The notes: a model not told the origin generated them from the letters alone. Positions 8,578 to 18,101 are shown, numbered from the stretch's first letter. The stretch: 64,000 bases of DNA from DATCYZ01 sp036526195 (GCA_036526195.1 DATCYZ010000033.1:114559-178558); one strand, 5' to 3'. Made by a program: numbers and translations.

Positions 8578-9654
8578 ATGCGCAGCTTCTTCGACGCGAA
8601 GTCCAACCCGATGCTGGTGCGCTTCGGCTTGGTGCTGATCGCCGTGGCGCTCCTGTTGCTGCCGTTCGCGCTGACGCAGGTCGGGACCACCTGGGTGCGC
8701 ATCACGAACTTCGCGATCCTGTACATCCTGCTTGCGCTGGGCCTGAACATCGTCGTCGGCTTCGCCGGCCTGCTCGACCTCGGCTACGTCGCGTTCTACG
8801 CCGTCGGCGCGTACGTGTACGCGATCCTCGCCAGCCCGCACTTCGGCCTGCACCTGCCGTTCTGGGCGATCCTGCCGATCGGGGCCGCGATCGCCGGCCT
8901 GTTCGGCGTGCTGCTGGGCGCACCGACGCTGAAGTTGCGCGGGGACTATCTTGCGATCGTCACGCTGGGCTTCGGCGAGATCATCCGCATCTTCCTCAAC
9001 AACCTGTCGCGGCCGGTCAACCTGACCAACGGCCCGCAGGGCATCTCGCGCATCGACTCCTTCAAGTTCGGCGAGTTCGATTTCGGCACCGAGGAGCGCA
9101 TCCTCGGCCTCGATTTCAGCGGGCCGATGAAGTACTACTACCTGCTGCTTCTCGTGCTGGTGGGCGTGCTGGTGATCAACGTGCGGCTGCAGAACTCGCG
9201 CATCGGTCGGGCCTGGGAGGCCATCCGCGAGGACGAGACCGCGGCCCGCGCCATGGGCATCAACACCACCGGCCTGAAGCTGCTCGCGTTCGCCATGGGC
9301 GCGACCTTCGGCGGCGTCGCCGGCGGCATGTTCTCGGCGATACAGAGTTTCATCTCGCCCGAGAGCTTCGTGCTGGTCGAATCGATCATGATCGTCTCGA
9401 TGGTGGTGCTCGGCGGCATGGGCAACATCTGGGGCGTGGTGCTGGGGGCGGTGCTGCTTTCGTTCGTACCCGAGGTGCTGCGCTGGACGGTGGGCCCGGC
9501 GCAGCAGGCGATCTTCGGGCGCACCTGGGTCGAGCCCGAGGTGATCCGCATGCTGCTGTTTGGCCTCGCGCTGGTGCTGGTGATGCTGTTCCGTCCGGCG
9601 GGGCTGCTGCCCTCGGCGGTGCGCAAGCGCGAACTCGCCGAGCGTTCCGAATGA
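8578..9654 (+). CDS. livM: Branched-chain amino acid ABC transporter permease (LivM type)
   Basis: Second permease of the LIV-I importer, 358 residues, with about ten hydrophobic segments. LivM signatures include LNIVVGFAGLLDLGYVAFYAVG, GDYLAIVTLGFGEI and IREDETAARAMGIN near the ATPase coupling helix. The ATG at 8578 is chosen because it follows the livH stop directly; upstream frame would run inside livH. It ends in an ATGA overlap with livG. Confidence 0.93.
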   Translation: MRSFFDAKSNPMLVRFGLVLIAVALLLLPFALTQVGTTWVRITNFAILYILLALGLNIVVGFAGLLDLGYVAFYAVGAYVYAILASPHFGLHLPFWAILPIGAAIAGLFGVLLGAPTLKLRGDYLAIVTLGFGEIIRIFLNNLSRPVNLTNGPQGISRIDSFKFGEFDFGTEERILGLDFSGPMKYYYLLLLVLVGVLVINVRLQNSRIGRAWEAIREDETAARAMGINTTGLKLLAFAMGATFGGVAGGMFSAIQSFISPESFVLVESIMIVSMVVLGGMGNIWGVVLGAVLLSFVPEVLRWTVGPAQQAIFGRTWVEPEVIRMLLFGLALVLVMLFRPAGLLPSAVRKRELAERSE

Positions 9655-10438
9655 GCGCGGCGCCCGAGGCGGTCCCCGCGCGCGCCCTGCTCGAGGCGGA
9701 CGCCGTGGGCAAGCGCTTCGGCGGGGTGCAGGCGCTTGCCAGGGTGTCGTTCTCGATCCGCCCTGGCGAGGTCTACGGCCTGATCGGGCCGAACGGCGCC
9801 GGCAAGACGACCCTGTTCAACGTGCTGACCGGCATCTACGCGGCCGACGAGGGCGGCTTCACCTTCGACGGCACGCCGCTGGCTGGCCTCGCGCCGCACC
9901 AGGTGGCGGCGCGCGGCATCGCGCGCACCTTCCAGAACATCCGGCTGTTTGCGAACCTTTCCGCGCTCGAGAACGTGATGATCGGCCGGCACGTGCGCAC
10001 GCGCGCCGGGGTGTTCGGCGCGATCCTGCGCGATCCGGGCACGCGCGCCGAGGAAGCCGCGATCGAATCGCGCGCCGCGGACCTGCTGCACCGCGTGGGG
10101 ATCCACGATCGCGCGAACGACCCGGCCGGCAGCCTGCCCTACGGCGACCAGCGGCGCCTGGAGATCGCGCGCGCGCTGGCCACCGAGCCGAAGCTGCTCG
10201 CGCTCGACGAGCCGGCGGCGGGCATGAACCCGACCGAGCGCCGCGAACTTGGCCGCCTGATCGATTCGATCCGGGCCTCGGGCATCACCATCCTGCTGAT
10301 CGAGCACGACGTGCGACTGGTGATGGACGTCTGCGACCGCGTGCTGGTGCTCGATTACGGCGAGCGCATCGCCGAGGGCGCGCCGGCCGAGGTGCAGCGC
10401 GACCCGAAGGTGATCGAGGCGTACCTGGGGACGCCGGC

Positions 10439-10442
<4 letters not shown>
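9651..10442 (+). CDS. livG: ABC transporter ATPase (LivG type)
   Basis: ATP-binding subunit, 263 residues: Walker A GPNGAGKTT, Q-loop in ARTFQNIRLF, LivG-like linker after it, signature SLPYGDQRRLEIARAL (a variant LSGGQ), Walker B LLALDEPAAGMNP and H-loop IEHDVRLVM. The NPTERRELGRLI segment after Walker B is typical of LivG rather than LivF. ATGA overlap with livM and TTGA overlap with livF show tight coupling. Confidence 0.95.
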
Positions 10443-11161
<719 letters not shown>

Positions 11162-11194
11162 GGGGGCGCCGGGCGCCGCGCGGGGCCCTACAGC

Positions 11195-11208
11195 AACATA
11201 TATGTTAC
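11195..11208. repeat. AT-rich palindromic repeat, copy 1
   Basis: AACATATATGTTAC occurs here between the convergent livF and flavoprotein genes; AACATATATGTT (11195-11206) is a perfect 12-bp palindrome. The same 14 bases recur at 63914-63927. It is strikingly AT-rich against very GC-rich surroundings. Its role is unknown; a protein-binding site or a mobile repeat remnant are possibilities. Confidence 0.6.
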
Positions 11209-11236
11209 CAAAACGCCGATGCCGGCGCCGGCGCGC

Positions 11237-12262
11237 TCAGCTGGCCGCGAGATCGGCCTGGGTGGTGAAGCTGTCGGCGAAGAACGCATCCTCCGGCAGC
11301 CCGCATTGCGCGACGAAGTCGCGCTTCGCGCTGTCCACCATCACCGGCACGCCGCAGGCATAGACCTGGTGCCCGGAAAGGTCCGGGAAATCCTCCATCA
11401 CCGCGCGATGCACGAAGCCGGTCCGTCCGCTCCAGCCGTCCTCGGGCAGCGCCTCGGAGACCACGGGGACGTACCCGAAGTTCGGGTGCGCGGCCACCCA
11501 GGATTCCGCCAGCGCATTCATGTACAGGTCCTTCGGACGGCGCCCGCCCCAATAGAGGGTCATCGGCCGGGTGATCCCCTTGTTGAAGGCGTGCTCGAGG
11601 ATTGCCTTGATCGGCGCAAACCCGGTGCCCGAGGCGACGAAGACGATCGGCAAGTCCGATTCCTCGTGCAGGAAGAAGGTGCCGAAGGGGCCTTCGAAGC
11701 GCAGGATGTCGCGCTCCTTCATCTTGCCGAACACATGGTCGGTGAACTGCCCGCCGGCCACGTGGCGCACGTGCAGCTCGACGAACTCGGCGTCGTGCGG
11801 GGCGTTCGCCATGGAGAAGCTGCGGCGCGAGCCGTCCTTCAGCAGGAACTCGATGTACTGGCCGGCGAGGAACATGAGCCGTTCGTTCGCCGGCAGCTTG
11901 AGTTGCAGCCGCATCGAATCCTCCGTCAGGCGCTCGAGCGACTGCACCCGGCAGGGCAGCTTCTTGATCGGGATGTCCTTGGCGCTGCCGACGGTGCGCG
12001 CTTCCAGCGCCAGGTCCGAAAGCGGCTTCGCCTGGCAGAACAGCGCCTTGCCCTCGGCCTTCTCCGCGTCGGTCAGCGCCTTCGCCTGGTAGGTGCCGTA
12101 GTCGACGCTGCCGGCGATCACCCTGCCCTTGCAGCTGCCGCAGGCGCCGTTCTTGCAGCCGTAAGGCAGCACGAAACCCTGACGCAGGGCCGCGGTCAGG
12201 ATCGACTCGCCCTCTTCGACGATGAACTGGTGGCCGCTCGGTTGCAGGGTGACGGTATGCAT
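11237..12262 (-). CDS. Ferredoxin-NAD(P)H reductase-type flavoprotein (AscD-like, [2Fe-2S] + FAD)
   Basis: A 341-residue electron-transfer protein: an N-terminal plant-type [2Fe-2S] ferredoxin domain (residues ~1-90; YGCKNGACGSCKGRV plus the fourth Cys in LFCQAKP), then an FAD domain (residues ~100-200; RSFSMANAP) and an NAD(P) domain (VFVASGTGFAPIKAIL, C-terminal YACGVPVMVDSA). Such proteins are often labelled CDP-6-deoxy-delta-3,4-glucoseen reductase, but no deoxysugar genes are nearby, so a general reductase partner of an oxygenase or other enzyme is more likely. The start at 12262 places the ferredoxin domain at the N-terminus; an upstream open frame is spurious. It is divergent from the next gene with only 11 bp between the starts. 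Confidence 0.85.
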   Translation of the reverse strand: MHTVTLQPSGHQFIVEEGESILTAALRQGFVLPYGCKNGACGSCKGRVIAGSVDYGTYQAKALTDAEKAEGKALFCQAKPLSDLALEARTVGSAKDIPIKKLPCRVQSLERLTEDSMRLQLKLPANERLMFLAGQYIEFLLKDGSRRSFSMANAPHDAEFVELHVRHVAGGQFTDHVFGKMKERDILRFEGPFGTFFLHEESDLPIVFVASGTGFAPIKAILEHAFNKGITRPMTLYWGGRRPKDLYMNALAESWVAAHPNFGYVPVVSEALPEDGWSGRTGFVHRAVMEDFPDLSGHQVYACGVPVMVDSAKRDFVAQCGLPEDAFFADSFTTQADLAAS

Positions 12263-12273
12263 AGAATGTCCGG

Positions 12274-13098
12274 ATGAAACGCTTGTTGATCGTGGGCTAC
12301 GGCGACATCGCCGGCCGCGCCGCGGCGCGCCTGCCTGCAGCGGTGGAAACCCGCCTGCTGTCACGCCGCCTCGGCGCCGACCTCGATCGGCCCGAAACCC
12401 TCGGCCGGGCCGGCGGTTGGGCCGACACGGTGCTGCATTGCGCCCCGCCCCCGCCCTCGGGCGCGGCCGACCCGCGCACCGCGAACCTGCTCGCGGCGCT
12501 AGACGCCGGCGGCATTCTACCAACGCGCCTCGTTTACCTCAGCACCAGCGGCGTCTACGGCGATTGCGGCGGCGCCGAGGTCGATGAGGCGCGCCCGACG
12601 AATCCGCAGACGCCGCGCGCGATGCGGCGCGTCGATGCGGAACGACAGCTCGCGGACTGGTGCGCGGCGCACCGCGTCGCGCTCGTCGTCCTGCGGGTGC
12701 CCGGCATCTACGCCGCGGACCGGCTGCCGCTCGAGCGCCTGCGCGCCGGCACGCCGACGCTCGCGGCGGCGGACGATGTCTGGACCAACCATATCCATGC
12801 CGACGACCTTGCCGGCATCGTCCTGCGCGCGCTCGAACCGGAGGCCGCGCCGGGGACCTACAACGCGAGCGACGACTCCCGCATGAAGATGGGCGAATGG
12901 TTCGACCTCGTCGCGGCGCGCGCGGGGCTGCCGCCGCCGCCGCGCATCGCCCGCCGCGAGGCCGAGGGTAGAATTCCCGCTGCCATGCTGTCGTTCATGA
13001 ACGAGTCGCGCCGGCTGGACAATCGCCGGATGAAATCCCGGCTTGGCGTGACGCTGCGCTATCCCACCGTCCACGACGGCGTGCCGGAGCGGTCATGA
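12274..13098 (+). CDS. Atypical SDR / NAD-dependent epimerase-dehydratase family protein
   Basis: A 274-residue Rossmann protein starting with a GYGDIAGRAAARL nucleotide-binding loop and carrying the YLSTSGVYGD strand of extended SDRs. The usual catalytic YxxxK is absent (PRAMRRVDAERQ at that place), as in the YeeZ-like atypical SDRs, so dehydrogenase activity is doubtful. It overlaps cutA by 4 nt (ATGA). The start has no Shine-Dalgarno, and a TAGAAT hexamer (12262-12267) lies 6 nt before the ATG, suggesting a leaderless mRNA. Confidence 0.8.
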   Translation: MKRLLIVGYGDIAGRAAARLPAAVETRLLSRRLGADLDRPETLGRAGGWADTVLHCAPPPPSGAADPRTANLLAALDAGGILPTRLVYLSTSGVYGDCGGAEVDEARPTNPQTPRAMRRVDAERQLADWCAAHRVALVVLRVPGIYAADRLPLERLRAGTPTLAAADDVWTNHIHADDLAGIVLRALEPEAAPGTYNASDDSRMKMGEWFDLVAARAGLPPPPRIARREAEGRIPAAMLSFMNESRRLDNRRMKSRLGVTLRYPTVHDGVPERS

Positions 13099-13412
13099 GC
13101 GTGGTTCTCGTTCGCACCAACCTGCCCGACGCGGCCTCGGCCGCGGAGCTTGCCGAGTCCCTCGTCGGGCAGCGCCTCGCGGCCTGCGTCAACGTGCTGG
13201 CACCCTGCCGATCGGTGTATCGCTGGAAGGGCGCGCTGCACCGCGAGGAGGAGGTGCCGCTGCTCATCAAGACGACCGCATCGCGCTACGCCGCGCTGGA
13301 AGCCGCGATCCGCGCCGGGCATCCCTACGAACTTCCGGAGATCGTCGCGGTCCCAGTCGAACACGGACTTGCCGCCTACCTCGACTGGGTGGAAGCCGAA
13401 ACGGCCCCCTGA
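13095..13412 (+). CDS. cutA: Divalent-cation tolerance protein CutA
   Basis: A 105-residue protein of the CutA1 family (trimeric, ferredoxin-like fold). It shows LVGQRLAACVNVL, YRWKGALHREEEVPLLIKT and HPYELPEIVAVPV, the three conserved blocks. In E. coli cutA is also next to dsbD, and the same adjacency is present here, which supports both calls. It is coupled to the SDR gene upstream by an ATGA overlap. Confidence 0.95.
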   Translation: MSVVLVRTNLPDAASAAELAESLVGQRLAACVNVLAPCRSVYRWKGALHREEEVPLLIKTTASRYAALEAAIRAGHPYELPEIVAVPVEHGLAAYLDWVEAETAP

Positions 13413-13423
13413 GACGCGCGCCC

Positions 13424-15301
13424 ATGATCCGGTTCCTGCACGCATTCCTCGTCGCCTGCGGCCTCGCCCTTGCTGCCGCGCCGGCGAGCGCCCAGCTGGG
13501 CAAGCTGTTCGGCGCGTCCGACGAACTGCTCGCGCCGGAGAAGGCCTTTGCGTTCTCTGCGCGCGTGGCCGAGGCCAACGCGCTCGAGGTGCGCTTCGAG
13601 ATCGCGGATGCGTACTACATGTACCGCGACAAGTTCAGCTTCGCGCTCTCGGGCGCCGAGGGCGTGAAGCTCGGTGCCGTGCAATTGCCCGCAGGCATCC
13701 GCAAGAAGGACGAGTTCTTCGGCGAGGTCGAGACCTACCGCAAGTCGGTGACCATCCGCCTGCCGCTCGAGCGCAGCAGCCCTGCGGGCGGCCCGGTCAC
13801 GCTGAACGTGGTCTCGCAGGGCTGCGCCGACGTCGGCGTGTGCTACATCCCGATGGATTCGAGCGCCACGCTGCAGCTCGCCGCGCTCACCGCGGGCGCG
13901 ACCGGCCCGGCGACGGCGACCGCCGCCGCAGGCGTGCCGGCCGCGGCCCCGCAACTCACCGAGGCGCCGCGCGCGGTGGAGGTGGCGCCGAAGTTCTCCA
14001 TCTTCGCCACCGACCTCGAGATCGTGCGCCTGTTCGAGGGGAACCTGTTCATCGTGCTGGCGAGCTTCTTCGCCTTCGGCATCCTGCTCGCGTTCACGCC
14101 CTGCGTCCTGCCGATGGTGCCGATCCTCTCGGGCATCATCGCCGGCGAAGGCAAGGGCCTGAACAAGATGCGCGCCCTGGTGCTGTCGCTCGCCTACGTG
14201 CTCGGCATGGCGGTGGCCTACGCCGCCGCCGGGGTGGCGGCGGCGTACTCCGGCACCATGCTTGCCGCGGCCCTGCAGAATCCCTGGGTGCTCGGCGTCT
14301 TCGCGCTGGTGTTCGTCGTGCTGGCCTTTTCCATGTTCGGCTTCTACGACCTGCAGCTGCCCGGGTTCCTGCACCATCGTCTCGCCACGGCGCACCAGAA
14401 ACTGCGCGGCGGGCGCATCGCCTCGGTGGCCGCCATGGGCGTGTTCTCGGCGGTCATCGTCAGCCCCTGCGTCGCCGCGCCGCTGGCCGGCGCGCTGCTC
14501 TACATCTCGCAGACGCGCGATGTCGCGCTCGGGGGCGCAGCGCTCTTCGCCATGGCGCTCGGCATGGGCGTGCCGCTGGTGGCGGTGGGCGTGTCCGAGG
14601 GCGCGCTGCTGCCGAAATCGGGCGCCTGGATGAACGGCGTGAAGAAGTTCTTCGGCGTGCTGCTGCTTGCGGTGGCGATCTGGATCGTCTCGCCGGTGCT
14701 GCCGGCGGCGGTCCACCTGCTTGCCTGGGCGGCGCTGCTGGTCGGTTCGGGCGTGTTCCTGCGCGCCATCGACCCGCTGCCGGAATCCGCCGGCGGCTGG
14801 ACGCGGCTGTGGAAGGGCGTCGGGCTGCTCGCGCTGGTGACCGGCGTGGCGATGCTGATCGGCGTGCTCTCGGGGGCGCGCGACCCGCTCAAGCCGCTCG
14901 CCGGGCTGGTCGGTGCCGGGGCCGGCACCGCGGTGGCGGGGCACGTCCCCTGGCAGCGGGTCGGCTCGCTCACCGATCTCGATGCGCGCCTCGCGGCCCC
15001 GGGCAAGCCGGTGATGCTGGACTTCTATGCCGACTGGTGCGTCTCCTGCAAGGAAATGGAAAATTTCACTTTCAGCGATCCGCGCGTGCGCGCGAAGATG
15101 GACGGCATGCTGCTGCTGCAGGCCGATGTCACCGCCAACAGCGAGCAGGACAAGCTCCTGCTCAAGCGCTTTGCGCTCTTCGGCCCGCCGGGCATCATCT
15201 TCTTCGACCCGCAGGGCCGCGAGATCAAGGGGCTGCGCGTGATCGGCTACCAGGACGCCGACCGGTTCCTGAAGTCGCTGGCACTCGCCACCGCGCCATG
15301 A
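13424..15301 (+). CDS. dsbD: Thiol:disulfide interchange protein DsbD
   Basis: Carries electrons from cytoplasmic thioredoxin to periplasmic DsbC and to cytochrome c maturation. The 625-residue protein has a signal peptide (about residues 1-24, cleavage after ASA), a periplasmic alpha domain with the Cys pair in GCADVGVCYI, eight predicted membrane spans containing the redox cysteines in FTPCVLPMVP and VSPCVAAPLAG, and a C-terminal thioredoxin domain with DWCVSCKEME. All three Cys pairs are present, so it should be functional. It overlaps the VOC gene by 4 nt. Several c-type cytochromes are encoded in this window. Confidence 0.96.
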   Translation: MIRFLHAFLVACGLALAAAPASAQLGKLFGASDELLAPEKAFAFSARVAEANALEVRFEIADAYYMYRDKFSFALSGAEGVKLGAVQLPAGIRKKDEFFGEVETYRKSVTIRLPLERSSPAGGPVTLNVVSQGCADVGVCYIPMDSSATLQLAALTAGATGPATATAAAGVPAAAPQLTEAPRAVEVAPKFSIFATDLEIVRLFEGNLFIVLASFFAFGILLAFTPCVLPMVPILSGIIAGEGKGLNKMRALVLSLAYVLGMAVAYAAAGVAAAYSGTMLAAALQNPWVLGVFALVFVVLAFSMFGFYDLQLPGFLHHRLATAHQKLRGGRIASVAAMGVFSAVIVSPCVAAPLAGALLYISQTRDVALGGAALFAMALGMGVPLVAVGVSEGALLPKSGAWMNGVKKFFGVLLLAVAIWIVSPVLPAAVHLLAWAALLVGSGVFLRAIDPLPESAGGWTRLWKGVGLLALVTGVAMLIGVLSGARDPLKPLAGLVGAGAGTAVAGHVPWQRVGSLTDLDARLAAPGKPVMLDFYADWCVSCKEMENFTFSDPRVRAKMDGMLLLQADVTANSEQDKLLLKRFALFGPPGIIFFDPQGREIKGLRVIGYQDADRFLKSLALATAP

Positions 15302-16137
15302 CGACGCAGCACATTTCCGGGATCGATCACGTCGTGGTCGCGGTGCACGACCTGGACCGCGCGCGCGATGCCTGGCAGCGCATGGGCTTCACCGTCACGC
15401 CGCGGGGCTTTCATTCGCTCGGCTCGCAGAACCACTGCATCATGTTCGGCCGCGATTACGTCGAGCTGCTCTCGCTGCCGCGCGCGCACCCGGCAATGCA
15501 GTACTACGCGGACTTCCTCGCCCGCGGCGACGGCCTCGCCGCCGTCGCGCTTGCCACCGACGACGCCCACGCGGCGCAGGTCGAGCTGGTGGCCGCGGGC
15601 GTCGCGGCCGAGCCGGCGCTCGATTTTTCCCGGCCGGTGGCGCTGCCGGGCGGCACCAGCAATGCGCGCTTTCGCATCGTGCAGCTGCCGCCCGAACAGA
15701 CCCCGGGTTGCCGCACCTTCCTGTGCGAGCACTTCACGCGCGAACTCGTCTGGCGCAGCGAGTACCAGCGCCATGCGCTGGGCGCCACGGGTCTTGCCGC
15801 CGTGGCGGTGGTGGTCGACGATCCGGTGACCGGGGCGGCCGCGTGGTCCAGGGTCTTCGGCGTGACGCCGCAGACGATCGAGGAAGGCCTGCGCGTGGAC
15901 ACCGGCAGCGCGCCGATCGCGGTCACCGCGCGCTGGAAACTGGGCCGGCGCCTGTTCGGCGTGGAACTGCCGCTGCGCCCGCGCCCGCTGGCGGCGGCGC
16001 TGTTCATCCACGTCGCCGACCGCGAGGCGGCGGCGAAGCGCCTGCATCAGGGCGGTTATGCGCCGATCGAACTGCCGGACGGGTCCTTCGGCCTGAGCGC
16101 CGCGGCGGCGGGCGGGGTCAGCCTCGTCTTCGGCTGA
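15298..16137 (+). CDS. VOC-fold glyoxalase-like protein (Glyoxalase_3 type)
   Basis: A 279-residue protein of the vicinal-oxygen-chelate superfamily: GIDHVVVAVHDLDRARDAW at the N-terminus begins the first beta-alpha-beta-beta-beta module and a second module starts near residue 160 (GLAAVAVVVDDP). It fits the Glyoxalase_3 (PF13468-like) group, whose substrates are mostly unknown. The ATG at 15298 overlaps the dsbD stop (ATGA); the same frame remains open far upstream across dsbD, but that is GC bias, not a fusion. Confidence 0.8.
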   Translation: MTTQHISGIDHVVVAVHDLDRARDAWQRMGFTVTPRGFHSLGSQNHCIMFGRDYVELLSLPRAHPAMQYYADFLARGDGLAAVALATDDAHAAQVELVAAGVAAEPALDFSRPVALPGGTSNARFRIVQLPPEQTPGCRTFLCEHFTRELVWRSEYQRHALGATGLAAVAVVVDDPVTGAAAWSRVFGVTPQTIEEGLRVDTGSAPIAVTARWKLGRRLFGVELPLRPRPLAAALFIHVADREAAAKRLHQGGYAPIELPDGSFGLSAAAAGGVSLVFG

Positions 16138-16161
16138 GCGCCGCGCGGGTGCGCGCCGGCC

Positions 16162-17160
16162 TCAGCGCCTGAGCGCTTCGGCCGCGTCGAGTGCGAAATA
16201 GGTGAGGATGCCGTCGGCGCCGGCGCGCTTCATGCCGAGCAGCGACTCGACGATCACGCCCTCGCCCAGCCAGCCGCGGTCGACCGCGCCGCGCAGCATC
16301 GCGTACTCGCCCGAGACCTGATAGACATAGGTCGGCGCGCGATAGGCGTCTTTCACGCGCCGCAGGATGTCCAGGTAGGGCATGCCGGGCTTCACCATCA
16401 CCATGTCGGCGCCCTCGGCGAGGTCGAGGCCGACCTCCCACAGCGCCTCGTCCGAGTTCGCCGGGTCCATCTGGTAGGTCTTCTTGTCGCCCGTGCCGAG
16501 GTTCTTCGCGGAGCCCACGGCGTCGCGGAACGGGCCGTAGAAGCCGGACGCGTACTTTGCCGAGTACGCCATGATCTTCGTGTGGATGTGCCCGGACTTC
16601 TCGAGCGTCTCGCGGATCCGGCCGATGCGTCCGTCCATCATGTCCGAGGGCGCGACGATGTCGACGCCGGCGGCCGCCTGCGTGAGCGCCTGCTTCACCA
16701 GCACCTTGAGCGTGACGTCGTTGACGATGTAGCCCTTGCGGTCGACCACGCCGTCCTGGCCGTGGGACGTGTAGGGGTCGAGCGCGACGTCGGTCATGAT
16801 GCCGAGTTCCGGAAAGCGTTTCTTCAGCGCGGCGACGACCCGCGGCACCAGACCCTTCGGGTTGAAGGCTTCGCGGCCGTCCAGGGTCTTCAGCCGCGGC
16901 TCGACCACCGGGAACAGCGCCATCACCGGGATGCCGAGCGCGAGGCAGCGCTCGGCCACCGGGTAGAGCCGGTCGAGGCTCAGGCGCTCGACGCCGGGCA
17001 TCGAATCGACCTTCTGGGCCTTGCCGGCGCCGTCCAGGACGAACACCGGGTAGATCAGGTCGTTGGTCGTGAGCACGGTCTCGCGCATCAGCCGGCGCGA
17101 GAAATCGTCGCGCCGCATGCGCCGCATGCGAACCGCCGGGAAGCTGCCGAAGATGTTCAT
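16162..17160 (-). CDS. hemB: Delta-aminolevulinic acid dehydratase (porphobilinogen synthase)
   Basis: Condenses two 5-aminolevulinates to porphobilinogen in haem synthesis. The 332-residue protein has the two active-site lysines in KIMAYSAKYASGFYGP and MVMVKPGMPYLD. The metal site reads DVALDPYTSHGQDG, with Asp where zinc enzymes have Cys, so this is the Mg-type HemB known from Pseudomonas and relatives. Transcribed on the minus strand downstream of engB; its 245-bp upstream region is occupied by a candidate small RNA on the other strand. Confidence 0.96.
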   Translation of the reverse strand: MNIFGSFPAVRMRRMRRDDFSRRLMRETVLTTNDLIYPVFVLDGAGKAQKVDSMPGVERLSLDRLYPVAERCLALGIPVMALFPVVEPRLKTLDGREAFNPKGLVPRVVAALKKRFPELGIMTDVALDPYTSHGQDGVVDRKGYIVNDVTLKVLVKQALTQAAAGVDIVAPSDMMDGRIGRIRETLEKSGHIHTKIMAYSAKYASGFYGPFRDAVGSAKNLGTGDKKTYQMDPANSDEALWEVGLDLAEGADMVMVKPGMPYLDILRRVKDAYRAPTYVYQVSGEYAMLRGAVDRGWLGEGVIVESLLGMKRAGADGILTYFALDAAEALRR

Positions 17161-17231
17161 GGTGGGGGTCTTCCGTAAACCCGCGATGCCTGCGGGGGCT
17201 GCCTGAGTCCTTGATTTGCGGGCTGAAAATC

Positions 17232-17376
17232 GCGGCGGGAACTTTCTCCGCGCCGCCCGATCTTACCTTCAGACGATGCAAGTCGTCTCCCGCTTCTCCT
17301 CCCTGAGCGGGTGCCTTGCAGCAGCAAGGCGTTTTCGCCCCCGGACCAAATCTCCTTTGACCGGGGGTTTTTATTT
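17232..17376 (+). ncRNA. Candidate small RNA with anti-Shine-Dalgarno loops and intrinsic terminator
   Basis: In the hemB-engB gap the + strand folds into consecutive hairpins: 17232-17237 with 17251-17256; 17271-17276 with 17283-17288; 17289-17294 with 17306-17311 (11-nt loop TCTCCTCCCTG); 17313-17319 with 17324-17330 (loop AGCA); and 17338-17344 with 17361-17367, followed by TTTTTATTT. The loop of the last hairpin has CTCCTTT (17352-17358), identical to the 16S rRNA anti-Shine-Dalgarno core, and the third loop has CTCCT. No + strand protein gene ends here, so the terminator needs its own transcript. It resembles C-rich-loop sRNAs and, as I recall, the Rfam betaproteobacteria toxic small RNA family. 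Only a weak -10 (GAAAAT, 17225-17230) is seen. Confidence 0.6.
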
Positions 17377-17405
17377 GTCCCCGGTCCGCCGGGAGTCCGG
17401 TCCGC

Positions 17406-18011
17406 TCAGGCGGCGCCCGCCTCGGCGAGCCAGCCTTCGAGCAGGTCGCGGACGTCCTCGACGCCGTCTCCCGAAAGGTTCGAAAGCAGACGGACTTCCC
17501 CCTCGACGCCGCGCGCCGCGAGCTTTTTCACCGCCTCGGCCAGCGCCGCATCGCGGTCGCGGCGCCCGAGCTTGTCGGCCTTCGAGAGCACGAGGAGGAC
17601 CCGCAGGCCGATCGGCCGCAGCCACGCGACCATGGCCGAGTCGTGCGGCGTGAAGGGGCGCCGCGCATCCATGATCACCACCACGATGGCGAGGCTCGCC
17701 CGGGTCGCGAGGTAGCCGCCGGCCAGCGTGTCCCATTCGGCCTTGATGGCTTCCGGCACCTTGGCGTAGCCGTAGCCGGGCAGGTCGGCCAGCCGCGCCG
17801 CTGCGCCGAGCGAGAAGAAATTGATCATCTGGGTGCGCCCGGGCGTCTTGCTGACGAAGGCGAGCTTGCGACGCCGGGCGAGTGCGTTGATGGTGCTCGA
17901 CTTGCCGACGTTCGAGCGGCCGATGAAGGCCACTTCCGGCGGGCCGTCCGGCGGCAGGCGCTCGAGCTTGGCCACCGAAGTGAGGAAGACGGCGTTCGAG
18001 AAGGCGGACAT
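17406..18011 (-). CDS. engB: Ribosome biogenesis GTPase YsxC/EngB
   Basis: A 201-residue TrmE-Era-EngA-YihA-type GTPase needed for 50S subunit assembly. It shows G1 GRSNVGKSS, G2/switch region GRTQMINFF, G3 DLPGYGYAK and G4 LSKADKL; length is typical. The start at 18011 gives the normal N-terminus (SAFSNAVFLTSV), while the frame stays open upstream without coding character. It is divergent from the cytochrome gene with a 90-bp spacer, an arrangement frequent in betaproteobacteria. Confidence 0.94.
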   Translation of the reverse strand: MSAFSNAVFLTSVAKLERLPPDGPPEVAFIGRSNVGKSSTINALARRRKLAFVSKTPGRTQMINFFSLGAAARLADLPGYGYAKVPEAIKAEWDTLAGGYLATRASLAIVVVIMDARRPFTPHDSAMVAWLRPIGLRVLLVLSKADKLGRRDRDAALAEAVKKLAARGVEGEVRLLSNLSGDGVEDVRDLLEGWLAEAGAA

Positions 18012-18101
18012 GCGGCGACCCCGGATGCGCCGACGGCGCACGGTGAAAACGGAAATTGTAATAAAATCGCGACCTTTCCCCTCGACCGTGGAGTCGAACG
18101 C

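Noticed and set aside
11237..12262. Specific call as CDP-6-deoxy-glucoseen reductase (ascD)
   Set aside because: Domain layout fits, but there are no deoxysugar genes around it; a generic ferredoxin-reductase name is safer.
13150..16137. Apparent ~995-residue fusion ending in the VOC domain
   Set aside because: The N-terminal two thirds run out of frame through cutA and dsbD and have no protein character. The ATGA at 15298 is the real start.
17338..17376. Reading the hairpin and T-run as a hemB attenuator
   Set aside because: hemB is transcribed from the other strand, where the same hairpin has no T-run after it; as a terminator it only works on the + strand.
18040..18070. AT-rich TAATAAAAT stretch as the cytochrome c4 promoter
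   Set aside because: A -10-like hexamer is present but no -35 at a sensible distance, and the same AT-rich stretch could serve engB on the other strand.
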